The notes: a model not told the origin generated them from the sequence alone. A stretch of 64,000 nt of DNA from Ditylenchus dipsaci (GCA_004194705.1 SADC01000502.1:1-64000); one strand, 5' to 3'; positions 11,501-23,289 are shown, numbered from the stretch's first letter. Program-made: numbers and translations.

Positions 11501-11950
11501 AATGTAAGGAGTATCATCTGAAAAAAAGTTTGAATGCAACCAGGCCACAAAGGTAGCACATAAAAGACTTACTGAAAATCTCCCCCAAGTACTCTTTTCC
11601 ATTAGTCATTATGACACCGCGAATTGGTCATCACTGATGCGCTTGGAAACCAGCAGCGTTATATCTATTGAAAGCAGTGATATACGGCGAGAAATGATCA
11701 TTTTTCTGTGTCCACAAGCTAAAAAATACAACTACTGACCAGATTGACAACAACAAAAAATAGGGGTACCATCATGTTTCCAACTATCAACTCCCGGAAT
11801 CAAGGCGATAGCAATCACGAAGAACAATATTAGACACATTGCACAGAGATATGCACACACAACTAAACTTGAAGATTATATTCAAATATACTGACTCGAG
11901 ATTCTGATCCAGCAGGGTTCCTATCTGTACAGGGTGACACAAAATTACTG
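8590..11950 (-). CDS. Unnamed multi-exon gene: two Cys-containing units plus Thr-rich mucin-like tract
   Basis: The minus strand holds a string of small exons. Two paralogous units can be aligned. Unit B (about 10.34-11.56 kb) has LLMWSTNTGEK then KNCLQEDC and VKNFQLI, then a CNMFTW block and a YDQVQIWD-like block. Unit A (about 9.2-9.9 kb) has LVWFTKKRKNGCN, KESC and KRFQLI, then YCNKFTW and YDQVQLWNTDWV. An exon starting near 9162 leads into a Thr-rich tract at 8825-9075 built of 5-residue TTTEA repeats, typical of O-glycosylated secreted or surface proteins. A short C-terminal block with NCQAKHFYGCKDD follows. Frames slip by one base at a few points (for example near 11430 in an A run). 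I do not recognise the family; an extracellular role is inferred from the Cys pattern and Thr tract. N-terminus and signal peptide were not found, so coordinates are approximate. Confidence 0.5.
10625..10862. mobile_element. Foldback MITE, ~235 bp
   Basis: The ends GGACCATGATCATGGTGGTC and GACCACCGTGAGCATGGT are inverted. The internal part is mirrored around ATTAATTCTAGGCC (TTTCTAAACTAAACTACACC against TAAGAAATCAAG). It is related to the hairpin at 43165-43425, sharing CAAATTCAAAATT..CATCAATG and TTTTTGACTTG-type blocks. Confidence 0.65.
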
Positions 11951-12102
11951 CACCATTTTTGAAAATTCTGCGTAGATAGCCCCTTATCCCATAGAAAATC
12001 GATTTACACTAGCTAAGCTACCTAGGAGCTAAATATAAAAAAATATTCGATTATAAATACAGGTGTGACAACGAATTCCCCATTTTGAAATGGCTATACA
12101 GT

Positions 12103-13035
12103 CAACTCTCGATTTAAAGGACCATACTTGTTGATGCAAATGAAAATTGGCAAATTCAAATGCGCGCGGGACACTTCTCTTTCGTCTCGCACTTTACTCT
12201 TTGGAGTTATTTTGAACGACTCAAGAGAGTATAGTGAGAGACAAAAGAGAACTGTCCTGCGCGCATTTGAATTTGACAAATTGACCCTACCGGAGTATAC
12301 CCCCCCCCCCCCCCCAAATGAAATTTTTTTTAAAGTGTTTAAAACACCCTATATCGACCCAAAATTGCCTCCGGGAGTTCAAAAAAGACATCATTTTTGA
12401 GTTCTGGTTAATAAAAAATTGAGTTTTGGACATTTTGAAATTTTGACCATTTGCCTGTTTGGCATGTTTTGGTCACTGGAGCTGGGCAAAAATAGTCTCT
12501 AAATGCATTTTTGTTCAAGAGTCTTCTCGGAATTATGTCTAAGGTAAGTGATGCGCGCATCTCTAACCAACCAAGCCCCCTGCGCCCCCTCGGGGCGCAG
12601 GGGGCTTGGTTGCTTGGGGTTGAGATGCGCACACCACATACCTTAGACGCAAATCACTCGAAAGTGACTCTGGATGCATAAAAATGTATGCATACCAGAG
12701 TTTATTTATGCGGTAGGCCCCAGTCAACAAAACTATGTTCAACATCTTCCTTTTCACACTAAATTGGCCCCTTTTTGGTCCATCCTCACCCAAATACAGA
12801 CCTAAACTAAAACCCTTCAAAAATGGTCAAAATAGGTATATTTGGGTGGTCCCAAAACTCAATTTTTTATTGACTAGAACACAAAAATAATGCCTTTTCG
12901 AGCTTCTGAGGCGATTTTGAGTCGATATAGGGTGTTTGGAAACACTTTTAAAAAAAATTCCATTTGGGGGGGGGGGGTATACTCCGGTAGCGCCGACAAA
13001 TTCTTATTTGCATCAACAAGTATGGTCCTTTAACG
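12103..13035. mobile_element. Large nested foldback element
   Basis: The left end, from CTCTCGATTTAAAGGACC through CATACTTGTTGATGCAAATG, mirrors CATTTGCATCAACAAGTATGGTCC-type sequence at 13000-13030. Inner arms also pair: GGAGTATACCCCCC against GGGGGTATACTCC, and CACCCTATATCGACCC against GTCGATATAGGGTG. Inserted in the left arm is a hairpin (12147-12275; CGCGCGGGACA/TGTCCTGCGCGC). At the centre is a GC-rich hairpin, CCCCCTGCGCCCC / GGGGCGCAGGGGG, at 12570-12610. A partial relative lies at 24415-24715 and a fragment at 47640-47705. Confidence 0.85.
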
Positions 13036-13046
13036 AACCCTCGATT

Positions 13047-13475
13047 TAAGGCGCACACACAATGAGGAGGCTGTTTGCGGATGCTAAATCCGATTTGTAA
13101 CATGGAAATAGTCATAACTTTTTTAAATCTTTCAAAAATTATTTTTTGCAGCTAAGTTTCAGAGCTACAAGATGAGCTATCAATAAACTGGATTCTGTTA
13201 CAAAAATGCAGATAAAATTTTAAGAATCCGCCCAAGAATCCTGACTCAAATTTGAGTGCGGATGCTTGGGCGGAGTCTTTCTTTTTTAAATCAAATTTGA
13301 TTACAACATCCACTGTATCAATAGCTCATCTTGCGGCCCTGAATCTTGGCTGCAAGATGGTTTCAAAAGAATAATTTTCGAAAAATAAAAAAATAAAAGT
13401 TATGACCATTTCCATGTTACAAATCGGGTTTAGCATCCCGCAAACAGGCCTCCTCATTGTGTGTGCTCCTTTAAC
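13047..13475. mobile_element. Foldback MITE with shared core
   Basis: CACACACAATGAGGAGGCTG at the left mirrors GGCCTCCTCATTGTGTGTG at the right. GATTTGTAACATGGAAAT mirrors ATTTCCATGTTACAAATC. Near the centre both arms carry versions of the shared core (AGAGCTACAAGATGAGCTAT near 13162; ATAGCTCATCTTGCGGCCCT near 13321). Confidence 0.85.
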
Positions 13476-13489
13476 GAAACTCTTGATTT

Positions 13490-14335
13490 AACGAACTTTT
13501 TTTGGGCAAACCTTTTTCTTGCCGTAAAAATACTTTTTTTTTCCGCAGATTTACTTTTTTTTTTGCCGCAAAAAGACTTTTTCTGCGTAAAAAAAATGCC
13601 GTAGAAATACTTATTTTGCCGCAGAAAGACTTTTTGTTGCCGTAAAAACACTTTTTGTGCCGCCAAATCACCATTTTTCTGCCGCAAGTTTACAGTGTGT
13701 CCCAAATATTTTGGAACTTTTTTTGGCCATAACTTTTTCTCTAGTGCGATTTTTGAAATTCTGTAACGCAGATCGATTCAGAATTTTATAAGAAGTTTTT
13801 TTTGGCATATCAAACTCGAAAATTTTTTTTTTGCAAAATTTCAAAATTTGTCTTGGTCCCCCCCCCCCCTGTGGTCCAAAAAAGTGCAAAAAAATTTTAA
13901 TTCCCGCCAACTCGAAATTCTGATCTTGACGATGAGGTTAGGGGTAAATTCAATCATTTTCTGCATGAAAACCATGTTTCGAACATCTTAATCAGGAAAA
14001 GGTAAACGAACCAGATCATCGACTAAAAAAGAAAGAAAAAAACCTTGAACTCGTGGAAAGAAAAATTGTTGCAACATGTCGAGATAGACAGGACCTGTGA
14101 TGTTTCCTCGAAGAAAAATGACCTACGACTCCACGGCGACCAATGGCTGCCCACACACGGAGGTAAGGAGAGTGCAGCGGCTCTTCACGAAATGTACTTC
14201 ATGTACTTTTTTTGCCGCAAATAAAATGGACAAAGCTTTTTTCTGGAGTAAAAAGACTTTTTTGGAGCAAAAAGACTTTTTTTGGGTCAAATTTTAGCTG
14301 GAGCAAAAAAGACTTTTATTTGGCACAAAAACGCG
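13490..14335. repeat. Degenerate TTTGCCGCAAAAAGAC repeat clusters
   Basis: About 13498-13690 is a loose array of TTTTTGCCGCAAAAAGACTT units. A second cluster at 14205-14330 has GAGCAAAAAGACTTTTTT units. A related cluster lies in the GRDP gene intron at 57540-57680. Between them are a homopolymer C run and no recognisable gene. Confidence 0.5.
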
Positions 14336-14339
14336 TTTA

Positions 14340-15068
14340 ACTTTCTCATTACAAGCCAGATTTCGAAAACCCTCAAATTTAATCATGAAATGGTCCTAGG
14401 CATGTCATAGTTGCGTTTAAACTTCTCAATACGTGGTCAACACTTGTGGAGAAATTCAAGAGCTACAAGATGGGCGGAAAGTCAGCACAAAAATTACGCA
14501 AAAGTTTTTCAGAAATTGCAGAAGAAGAGGTAAGACCAGCAGTTTCCCTAAATATTCTGATGCAGTTTTTGCGCTCTATCATGTGATATTTTTATTTTCT
14601 AAAAAATTTCTTGAAATTTTTGAAAAAATTACGAAAGTAAGCCACAACCACTTGAATTCTCGTCCGAAAGACCATGGTTTATGTAGGGTTTTGGAGTCAA
14701 ATTGTTTTGCCTGAATTTTGTTATATTTCGCTCGTTGTCTTGTGAGTCTTTGCACTAGTTCTGTTGCATTTTTCAACGCTGATACTTTGCTATATATATA
14801 CTCTCAATTTTCTTTAGAAATTATCCAAGAATATGCCAAATCAGGTATCCTTCAAATTTCAATTTTAGGGAAACTGCTGGTCTTACCTCTTCTTCTGCAA
14901 TTTCTGAAAACTTTTGCGTAATTTTTGTGCTGACTTCCGCCCATCTTGTAGTTCTTGAATTTCTCCACAAGTGTTGACCGCGTATTGAGAAGTTAAACGC
15001 AACTATGACATGTCTAGGACCATTTCATGATTAAAATGAGGGTTTTCGAAATCTGGCTTGTAATGAGA
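14340..15068. mobile_element. Foldback element, arms ~215 bp
   Basis: Left arm 14340-14550 and right arm 14865-15068 mirror each other. Examples are ATCATGAAATGGTCCTAGGC against CTAGGACCATTTCATGAT, AACACTTGTGGAGAAATTCA against its mirror, and GGTAAGACCAGCAGTTTCCC against GGGAAACTGCTGGTCTTACC. A shared-core half (AGAGCTACAAGATGGGCGG) lies in the left arm. The loop of about 310 bp has no coding signal. Confidence 0.85.
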
Positions 15069-15431
15069 AAATCCAAAATCTCTGGTAGATTGAATCACTC
15101 AGATACAAGTTTGAGCGCAATAGATAACCCTGATTACGCCTTCCATTTTGGTATATCATACATCTAAGTGCTTTTTTAATTAAGCGAGTACCACCGATTT
15201 TTTGCATAAATTCCAGGTGGTCAGGAGTAGGTGAAAGTTACCTATTTTCAGAAGCTGTTTTACTCGTTCCACTCACACCTTTTCACGAAAATTTTGTGCG
15301 CCATCGTGCTCAGCGTTAAAAGTCAGTCCTATACACCGAAAGTTACAGTCCGCCTTTCGCGTGTAAACAATGTGTACTACACTAATAAATTACAAAAGCA
15401 TACTTTCTCGGGTATATTCTGGGGTGCACTA

Positions 15432-18400
15432 CGTTTCACCGTCACTGTTTTCACCGTTCACTATTTTCACCGTCACTATTTTCACCGTCACTATTTTCAC
15501 CGTCACCTATTTTCACCGTTCACTAAATTCACCGTCAGCATTTTAGGACCGCTTTTAAGGTCTGAATTTTTCGAAATTTTTAAAAGTTTTGGCACCAAAT
15601 TGTAGCCCTGAATGTCAGCTACATTTGGTATTTCAATTTCTAAAAAAAAGAAAAAAAAACAACTATAAAACTAAACTGTTATAATAAACTATAAAAGACG
15701 CTCACCTGCGTTCTACCGTGATGAAAAGTGTGAGATTGAACGCCTTCTAAAGTTTAGTTCTAAATTTTTTTTATTTTTTCAGAATTTGTAGTACCAAAAT
15801 GTAGCTGACATTCAGGGCTACAATTTGGTACAAGACTGTTAAAATTTTAGAAAAATTTAGATCTAAAAAGCGGTCCTAAAGTGCTGACGGTGAATTTAGT
15901 GAACGGTGAAAATAGTGACGGTGAAAATAGTGACGTGAAAATAGTGACGGTGAAAATAGTGACGGTGAAAAATAGTGAACGGTGAAAATAGTGAACGGTG
16001 AAAATAGTGACGGTGAAAATAGTGACGGTGAAATAGTGACGGTGAAAATAGGGAACGGTGAAAATAGTGACGGTGAATTAGTGAACGGTGAAAATAGTGA
16101 CGGTGAAAATAGTGAACGGTGAAAATAGTGACGGTGAAAATAGTGACGGTGAAAATAGTGACGGTGAAAATAGGGACGGTGAAAATAGTGAACGGTGAAA
16201 ATAGTGACGGTGAAAATTAGTGACGGTGAAAAATAGTGACGGTGAAAATAGTGACGGTGAAATAGTGACGGTGAAAATAGTGACGGTGAAATAGTGACGG
16301 GTGAAAATAGTGAACGGTGAAAATAGTGAACGGTGAAAATAGTGACGGTGAAATAGTGACGGTGAAAATAGTGACGGTGAAAATAGTGACGGTGAAAATA
16401 GTGACGGTGAAATAGTGACGGTGAAAATAGTGAACGGTGAAAATAGTGACGGTGAAAATAGTGACGGTGAAAAAAGTGACGGTGAAAATAGGGAACGGTG
16501 AAAATAGTGACGGTGAAAATAGTGAACGGTGAAAATAGTGACGGTGAAATAGTGACGGTGAAAATAGTGACGGTGAAAATAGTGACGGTGAAAATAGGGA
16601 ACGGTGAAAATAGTGAACGGTGAAAATAGTGACGGTGAAAATAGTGACGGTGAAATAGTGAACGGTGAAAATAGTGACGGTGAAAATAGTGACGGTGAAA
16701 TAGTGACGGTGAAAATAGTGACGGTGAAAAATAGGGAACGGTGAAAATAGTGAACGGTGAAAATAGTGACGGTGAAAATAGTGACGGTGAAAATAGTGAC
16801 GGTGAAAATAGTGACGGTGAAAATAGTGACGGTGAAAATAGTGAACGGTGAAAATAGTGACGGTGAAAATAGGGAACGGTGAAAATAGTGAACGGTGAAA
16901 ATAGTGACGGTGAAAATAGTGACGGTGAAAATAGTGAACGGTGAAAATAGTGACGGTGAAAATAGGGAACGGTGAAAATAGTGAACGGTGAAAATAGTGA
17001 CGGTGAAAATAGGGAACGGTGAAAATAGTGACGGTGAAAATAGTGAACGGTGAAAATAGTCACGGTGAAAATAGTGACGGTGAAAATAGTGAACGGTGAA
17101 AATAGTGACGGTGAAAATAGGAACGGTGAAAAAGTGACGGTGAAAATAGTGACGTGAAAATAGGGAACGGTGAAAATAGTGACGGTGAAAATAGTGAACG
17201 GTGAAAATAGTGACGGTGAAAATAGTGACGGTGAAAATAGTGAACGGTGAAAATAGTGACGGTGAAAATAGTGACGGTGAAAATAGTGAACGGTGAAAAT
17301 AGTGACGGTGAAAATAGTGAACGGTGAAAATAGTGACGGTGAAAATAGGGAACGGTGAAAATAGTGAACGGTGAAAATAGTGACGGTGAAAATAGTGACG
17401 GTGAAAATAGTGAACGGTGAAAATAGTGACGGTGAAAATAGTGACGTGTGAAAATAGTGAACGGTGAAAATAGGACGGTGAAAATAGTGACGGTGAAATA
17501 GTGAACGGTGAAAATAGTGACGTGAAAATAGGGAACGGTGAAAATAGTGAACGGTGAAAATAGTGACGGTGAAAATAGTGACGGTGAAAATAGTGAACGG
17601 TGAAAATAGTGACGGTGAAAATAGGAACGGTGAAAATAGTGAACGGTGAAAATAGTGACGTGAAAATAGGGACGGTGAAAATAGTGACGGTGAAAATAGT
17701 GAACGGTGAAAATAGTGACGGTGAAAATAGTGACGGTGAAAATAGTGAACGGTGAAAATAGTGACGGTGAAAATAGGGAACGGTGAAAATAGTGACGGTG
17801 AAAATAGTGACGGTGAAAATAGGGAACGGTGAAAATAGTGACGGTGAAAATAGTGAACGGTGAAAATAGTGACGGTGAAAATAGTGACGGTGAAAATAGT
17901 GAACGGTGAAAATAGTGACGGTGAAAATAGTGACGGTGAAAATAGTGAACGGTGAAATAGTGACGGTGAAAATAGGGAACGGTGAAATAGTGACGGTGAA
18001 AATAGTGACGGTGAAAATAGGGAACGGTGAAAAGTGACGGTGAAAATAGTGAACGGTGAAAATAGTGACGGTGAAAATAGTGACGGTGAAAATAGTGACG
18101 GTGAAAATAGTGACGGTGAAAATAGGAACGGTGAAAATAGTGAACGGTGAAAATAGTGACGGTGAAAATAGTGACGGTGAAAATAGTGAACGGTGAAAAT
18201 AGTGACGGTGAAAATAGTGACGGTGAAAATAGTGACGGTGAAATAGTGACGGTGAAATAGGGAACGGTGAAAATAGTGAACGGTGAAAATAGTGACGGTG
18301 AAAATAGTGACGGTGAAAATAGTGACGGTGAAATAGTGACGGTGAAAATAGTGACGGTGAAAATAGTGAACGGTGAAAATAGTGACGGTGAAAATAGGGA

Positions 18401-19130
18401 ACGGTGAAAATAGTGAACGGTGAAAATAGTGACGGTGAAAATAGTGACGGTGAAAATAGTGAACGGTGAAAATAGTGACGGTGAAAATAGGGAACGGTGA
18501 AAATAGTGAACGTGAAAATAGTGACGGTGAAAATAGTGACGGTGAAAAAAGTGACGGTGAAAATAGGGAACGGTGAAAATAGTGACGGTGAAAATAGGAA
18601 CGGTGAAAATAGTGAACGGTGAAAATAGTGACGGTGAAAATAGTGACGGTGAAAATAGTGACGGTGAAAATAGTGACGGTGAAAATAGGGAACGGTGAAA
18701 ATAGTGAACGGTGAAAATAGTGACGGTGAAAATAGTGACGGTGAAAAATAGTGACGGTGAAAATAGTGACGGTGAAAATAGTGACGGTGAAAATAGTGAA
18801 CGGTGAAATAGTGACGGTGAAAATAGGGAACGGTGAAAATAGTGAACGGTGAAAATAGTGACGGTGAAAATAGTGACGGTGAAAATAGTGACGGTGAAAA
18901 TAGTGACGGTGAAAATAGGGAACGGTGAAAATAGTGACGGTGAAAATAGTGACGGTGAAAATAGGGAACGGTGAAAATAGTGACGGTGAAAATAGGGAAC
19001 GGTGAAAATAGTGACGGTGAAAATAGTGACGGTGAAAATAGGGAACGGTGAAAATAGTGAACGGTGAAATAGTGACGGTGAAAATAGGGAACGGTGAAAA
19101 TAGTGAACGGTGAAAATAGTGAATTAGTTA
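15432..19130. repeat. Giant 15/16-bp minisatellite in a foldback (CGGTGAAAATAGTGA)
   Basis: From about 15888 to 19130 there are roughly 200 units of three kinds: GGTGAAAATAGTGAC (15 bp), GGTGAAAATAGTGAAC and GGTGAAAATAGGGAAC (16 bp). They often follow the order GGGAAC, GTGAAC, GTGAC, GTGAC, GTGAAC, GTGAC, a higher-order period near 93 bp. The same units occur inverted at 15432-15535 (TTTTCACCGTCACTA). Between the two lies a palindrome (15540-15885) with AAAATGCTGAC-like ends and two copies of the shared core (GTAGCCCTGAATGTCAGCTAC at 15602 and its mirror at 15801). The long open frame on minus is a by-product of the repeat. Confidence 0.9.
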
Positions 19131-20316
19131 ATTTACCGCCTTTAGATGGCTGCTCTGTCGCTAGCTTACTCGAAACACATTTGAATGAAGAAACTACCGC
19201 TCACGCCTGCCCGGACAATTCCGCTGATGTGCTATATTGGTCGAATCGAGGGAAGAAGCCTAAAGAAAGGATCTAGTTCAGCTATGCTATTTCGTCTGCT
19301 CGGGATGCCGGTCGCTGGTTTCTAAGGGGCACCGGATTCGTACTCAGCATGTGCAGGTCTTCGCTTGACGGATGAATCAAGGCGAGTCCATTTTGACTGT
19401 GAGACTGGAGCATACACTGCTTTTCAGCGCTACTTTCCGGAGATTGATGTCAAATTCTGCGCTTTCCACGTGGAACAAGGGCTCAATCGACAGGTAGTTG
19501 TAGATGATCGTAATTAATCGTAGGGATTTATGGATCCAATTCAGATACAAGCTAGGGTCTTACGGTGGTTTATCGAGATGATGAAAATGTGCAGCGTGTT
19601 GTCAGAATACTTGGGGCCTGCAATTAGTCAATCCTGAGTATGGACTTATTCGATTTGTCTCATCTGTTGGTCCGTTGGCAGTTAAGATTTGCGCAGGAGA
19701 TGGTCGCTTCCTTAAATGCCGTGGTCGACTATTAGAGGTATTCATACTTTTAATAATGCATTAAATTTATTTATTTTATTTTAGAGATCAGTGAATTAGC
19801 CTCGGGCACATCTTCTCGCTCTACAAGTCTCCCGGCCAAAGACTACGAATCACGCGGAGAGCTATCACGGAAAGCAGAGGGGCACTTTATAACAAAAGCG
19901 CCGATGGGAGAGTGGATAGCATGCTTCAAAGATGTAAGAGTAACCAAGCATTAAGATCCCTCTTTTGTGCAAATAATTGTTTACTTTTTCAGCTACAACA
20001 CTCAGAAGAGATGAATGCTTATGATGTGTTTGAAGGGAGACAGTCGCCGCGCCCACAATCCGAACTCTGTCAGCAGCTCACCGAAGAATTGGTCACCGCG
20101 GAAGTGTATTTCGACAATGTCTTGGAGCATCAGGTGGAGGACGAGAACTTTCCGGAGAAGCTTCGGAGCTATCTGCAGCGCGTGGGGCATTCAATGCGAT
20201 TCGATGGGGGCATCGACGCAATTGAGGGATTCCCTGCGGAAGAAGAGGTGGAGAGCGAGCAAGAAGAAATCATAGAAAAAGGCGATCCAGCGAAAATTAA
20301 TCTCTTTGATGTTTAA
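19120..20316 (+). pseudogene. MULE-type transposase-derived gene, probably decayed
   Basis: Directly after the minisatellite comes a segment with DGCSVASLLETHL and SNRGKKPKERI, then a zinc-finger-like YFVCSGCRSL block near 19285-19325 in a shifted frame. Near 19390-19490 is the block HFDCETGAYTAFQRYFPEID followed by KFCAFHVEQGLNRQ. This matches the D/E-x-A..AF..FP..C.FH core of MULE transposases and ends at a good donor (CAGGTAGTTG). Downstream are SELASGTSSRS and an acidic C-terminus (about 19993-20316) ending in LFDV and a stop. Frames shift between blocks and some internal stops occur. The CSGCR block is shared with the minus-strand remnant at 3.14-3.87 kb. It may be mobile-element or domesticated coding sequence; MULE assignment is by motif only. 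Confidence 0.55.
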
Positions 20317-20375
20317 ATATTGTGGGTGCTCGTGTTGTTAATTTTTATTTGTTTGTTTTGATCTCGGAATAAAAT

Positions 20376-20460
20376 TTCGTCTCGGTATCAAAATTGTCAC
20401 CAATCGATACGGTCGCCAATCGATAGTCACCAATCAAAATAGTCACCAATCGATAGTTGT
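20376..20460 (+). repeat. Short AGTCACCAATCGAT minisatellite
   Basis: Five or six imperfect 14-bp units (TCACCAATCGATAG type) just downstream of the MULE-type gene. Not the same sequence as the large array upstream. Confidence 0.6.
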
Positions 20461-20504
20461 CCTGGTTTAAAATCCCACGCAACATGAACCCCCCTCCCCC
20501 ACCC

Positions 20505-21150
20505 TTTAAGAAACTGCTCCGTTCGAGACAAAAAAACATTTAAATGTAGAATTTTTTTAAATTTAAATGTTTTTTGTCGAGACAAAAACGGGTGGTACTT
20601 TTTCTAATACCAAAATACTTATTTCTAGTACCAAAATACTTTTTCTAGTACCAAAATTTTCACTTTTTTGAACTTTTCTCTTTTTCTCCTCTCTTTGTAG
20701 GTACACTTTTGAAATTTTTTTAACCATCGTGTAGCCCTGAGTTTCAGCTACTCAACAGAATATCTGTTTTCAGTAAAAATGTTAAAAAAGTTGGAGATTT
20801 AGGGTCTGAATAGAGGAACTTGGTCGGAAAAGTTACTATATACAAAGCTCAAAATCTTCATATCTTTGAACTTTTTCACAGGAAATCGTAGTCTAGTTAG
20901 AAAGCTGAGATTCTGGGCTACACCTTCATGTGTCAAGTAAAAAATCTCTAACTTTACAAATAGTTTTTCTATGCATGTTAAATTTCGGTACTAGGAAAAG
21001 TATTTGGTACTAGAAATAAGTATTTTGGTACTAGATTTAAGTATTACCCGACAAAAACATTTGAATGTAGAATTTTTTTCAAATTTAAATGTTTTTTTGT
21101 CTCGAACGGAATTTAAAAGTTGACAGTGTCTTTTCAATTCAAAGAGCAGT
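20505..21150. mobile_element. Foldback element with two shared cores
   Basis: The left end AAACTGCTCCGTTCGAGAC mirrors GTCTCGAACGGA and GAGCAGTTT near 21105-21155. TACCAAAATACTTATTTCTA mirrors AGAAATAAGTATTTTGG. The core GTAGCCCTGAGTTTCAGCTAC (20731) mirrors GCTGAGATTCTGGGCTACAC (20904). Confidence 0.85.
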
Positions 21151-21349
21151 TTCTTAAGTAAATCGGCAGTGCTGAACACGAACCCGGTGTAAGAATCCTG
21201 ATTTTGCAAGTATTTCGCGCCACACTGTGTGTTACGATAATTTTTCCCGTGGTAGTGTGTAGAATAGGTTTTTTGTAACAAGTGTGGTCGGATGTGCACA
21301 TCGAAGGGCGAACATTTTAAACTCTCAGGTTCCATACTCAGTGGGTGCA

Positions 21350-22270
21350 TGTCCTATTTTTTACTCTACATTTCAGTACGTTCACTGACTTCTAGGGCCA
21401 AAAACTATAGAGAAATCGATTAAAAGCATTTCCAGCACTGTTTTGTTTTCAGAAATCACCCTGATTTCGGAATTTCAAGCAAATGACCAACAAATGAAAG
21501 GAAACCAGCCAAAATGATGCGTACTTAGTTTTTTTATCGCCTCAGCCTCTATCAATTTTATTTACTCCTCAACTAGTTTAGTAACTTTCTAGAGTAAGAA
21601 TTTCATGAGAAATAAGATAAGAATATTTTTACACCAACATCTCTGCAAAAAAGTTGGGTAGCTATTGAAGGTTTGACCAGGGAAGACATGATATCTCGAG
21701 GCGTAGGAATTCGGTATTCTTTCAAAACTCATGTTTTTGCAATTTTAATCGACATAGTACAGCTGAACCATATGCTGAAAATGACGCTAGGAAGCAGGGC
21801 TATATTTTAAGTACAAGGTTGTATATATCATGTGAATTAAAATGCAAAAAAAACGTCAGTTCCGAAATAATACCGAAAATCCTGGACAATCCTGGGTAGG
21901 ATGGCGCGGAATCAGACATCATTGGATATTTTTCAAATTTTAGCTCCAACTACATACCATCTTTATTTGTGTATAATGGCTCAAATGAAAGCCAAGAATC
22001 TTAGCTATATTTTGGTATCTGAAAAATGTCACTTGTATAAAAAAACCAGAAAATATCAATCAAATCAGTCAAAGAAAACACCCAAACGATCGATTTTCGT
22101 AAATTTAACAGGTCTTAGCCTGTTAATCAACTGTTAATTAACTCCATATGCGGCCAAAAGTGCCCGATTTCTTCGCTTCAATCAAAAAGGCGAAAATGTA
22201 CCCAGTCTTTTATATAATATGCTCAGGTTTGAGAAAATTTGTTCTATGATACGGTCGCAAAAATATACCG
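21350..22270. other. No gene recognised
   Basis: AT-rich sequence with no exon-like segments that match a family and no clear inverted repeats. An open frame at 21901-22137 has no recognisable features. Confidence 0.4.
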
Positions 22271-22276
22271 ACTTAG

Positions 22277-22735
22277 TCCTTGATATGGAATATACAGTCG
22301 ACGCTTTTACTTAGGACACCCAAGGACCGGCCAATTTACCGGGTTTGGCACTTTTTTTTTACCTCAAGCTTTTAATACCTTTGCCAGTTCTGTTTCGACA
22401 GTCTGGTCCCAAATATTGCAAGGATTCTGATTTTACAGATGGTTTTCAAAAATCCCAATGTTTTTGCTCTAAAAAAGCCAAAACTCTACTTAAAAAACAG
22501 GTATTTTCGATAGAGCCTGTCCTAACTAAGAGCTTTTGCTTTTACAGAGCAAAAAATTTAGGGCTTTTAGAAAACGATCGGGAAAATCGGAATCCTTGCG
22601 ATATTTGGGATCAGACTGTCAAAACAGAACTAGAAAAAGTTTTAAAAATAGAGCTAAAAAAAAGTGTCTGACTCGAGGTGGGAACGAACTTCTGTCCTAA
22701 GTGAGGGGTGTCCTAAGTAAGAGCGTCGACTGTAT
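22277..22735. mobile_element. Foldback MITE, copy 1 of a pogo-like-ended family
   Basis: The ends ACAGTCGACGCTTTTACTTA and TAAGTAAGAGCGTCGACTGT are inverted, with CAGT termini as in pogo/Tigger-type elements. Inside, GACAGTCTGGTCCCAAATAT mirrors ATATTTGGGATCAGACTGTC. It is clearly related to the element at 27388-27812 (GTCTGGTC..ATATTGCAAGGATTC). Confidence 0.85.
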
Positions 22736-23019
22736 TCACAAAACCGGGCAGATTTCCTACTTTTTGACTAGATGAAAAAACTGGGCAGAATTTCAAAATA
22801 ACTGGACAATGTTTTTCCAAAAGTGGTCATTATACGTATTGTCCAAAACTAATCAGTAAACAAAATTAACATCATGTAGTGCGCGATTTAGATTTGAAAG
22901 TCTTACAGATGTTGTGAGACGTAACCAAAAAATGGAATCACAAACACCGATGAATAAAGAAAAGACAGTATTGACTATACTCAACAAATATTTTAGCATT
23001 GATAGAAGAGTCTTTCGAG

Positions 23020-23130
23020 ATGCGGATCGCATCATGCGGTTAACCACGGTTTCTCATTTTAGTGCGGGCGGTTTTTCAATAATTTGGTTAATTGCGGTTT
23101 AACCGCGGTTTAACCGCACCGCAACACTAG
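23020..23130. repeat. AACCGCGGTTT repeat related to 4.99-5.13 kb
   Basis: GGTTTAACCGCGGTTTAACC words ending CCGCAACACTAGG; see the related stretch at 4988-5135. Confidence 0.5.
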
Positions 23131-23289
23131 GTTTCCGAAGGCTTGCCACCCAAAAATCGGTGACCGGCCGGGCGACGGGTTACGTGCGCCAAATTTTTAA
23201 TGGTTCACGCAGTTTTTTGCGCCACCCTGTACATTTATTGCCTGCAACCAGAATAATAAATAGATTTTATTTCGTGACCATGAAGGAAG

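Noticed and set aside
15876..17063. 395-codon minus-strand open frame of FTVHYFHRH-type repeats
   Set aside because: It lies wholly in the 15/16-bp minisatellite and follows its unit length; it ends where a unit length change creates a stop. No start context, splice sites or conserved family.
22345..22671. 108-codon plus frame
   Set aside because: Lies completely inside the foldback at 22277-22735 and is not preserved in the related copy at 27388-27812.
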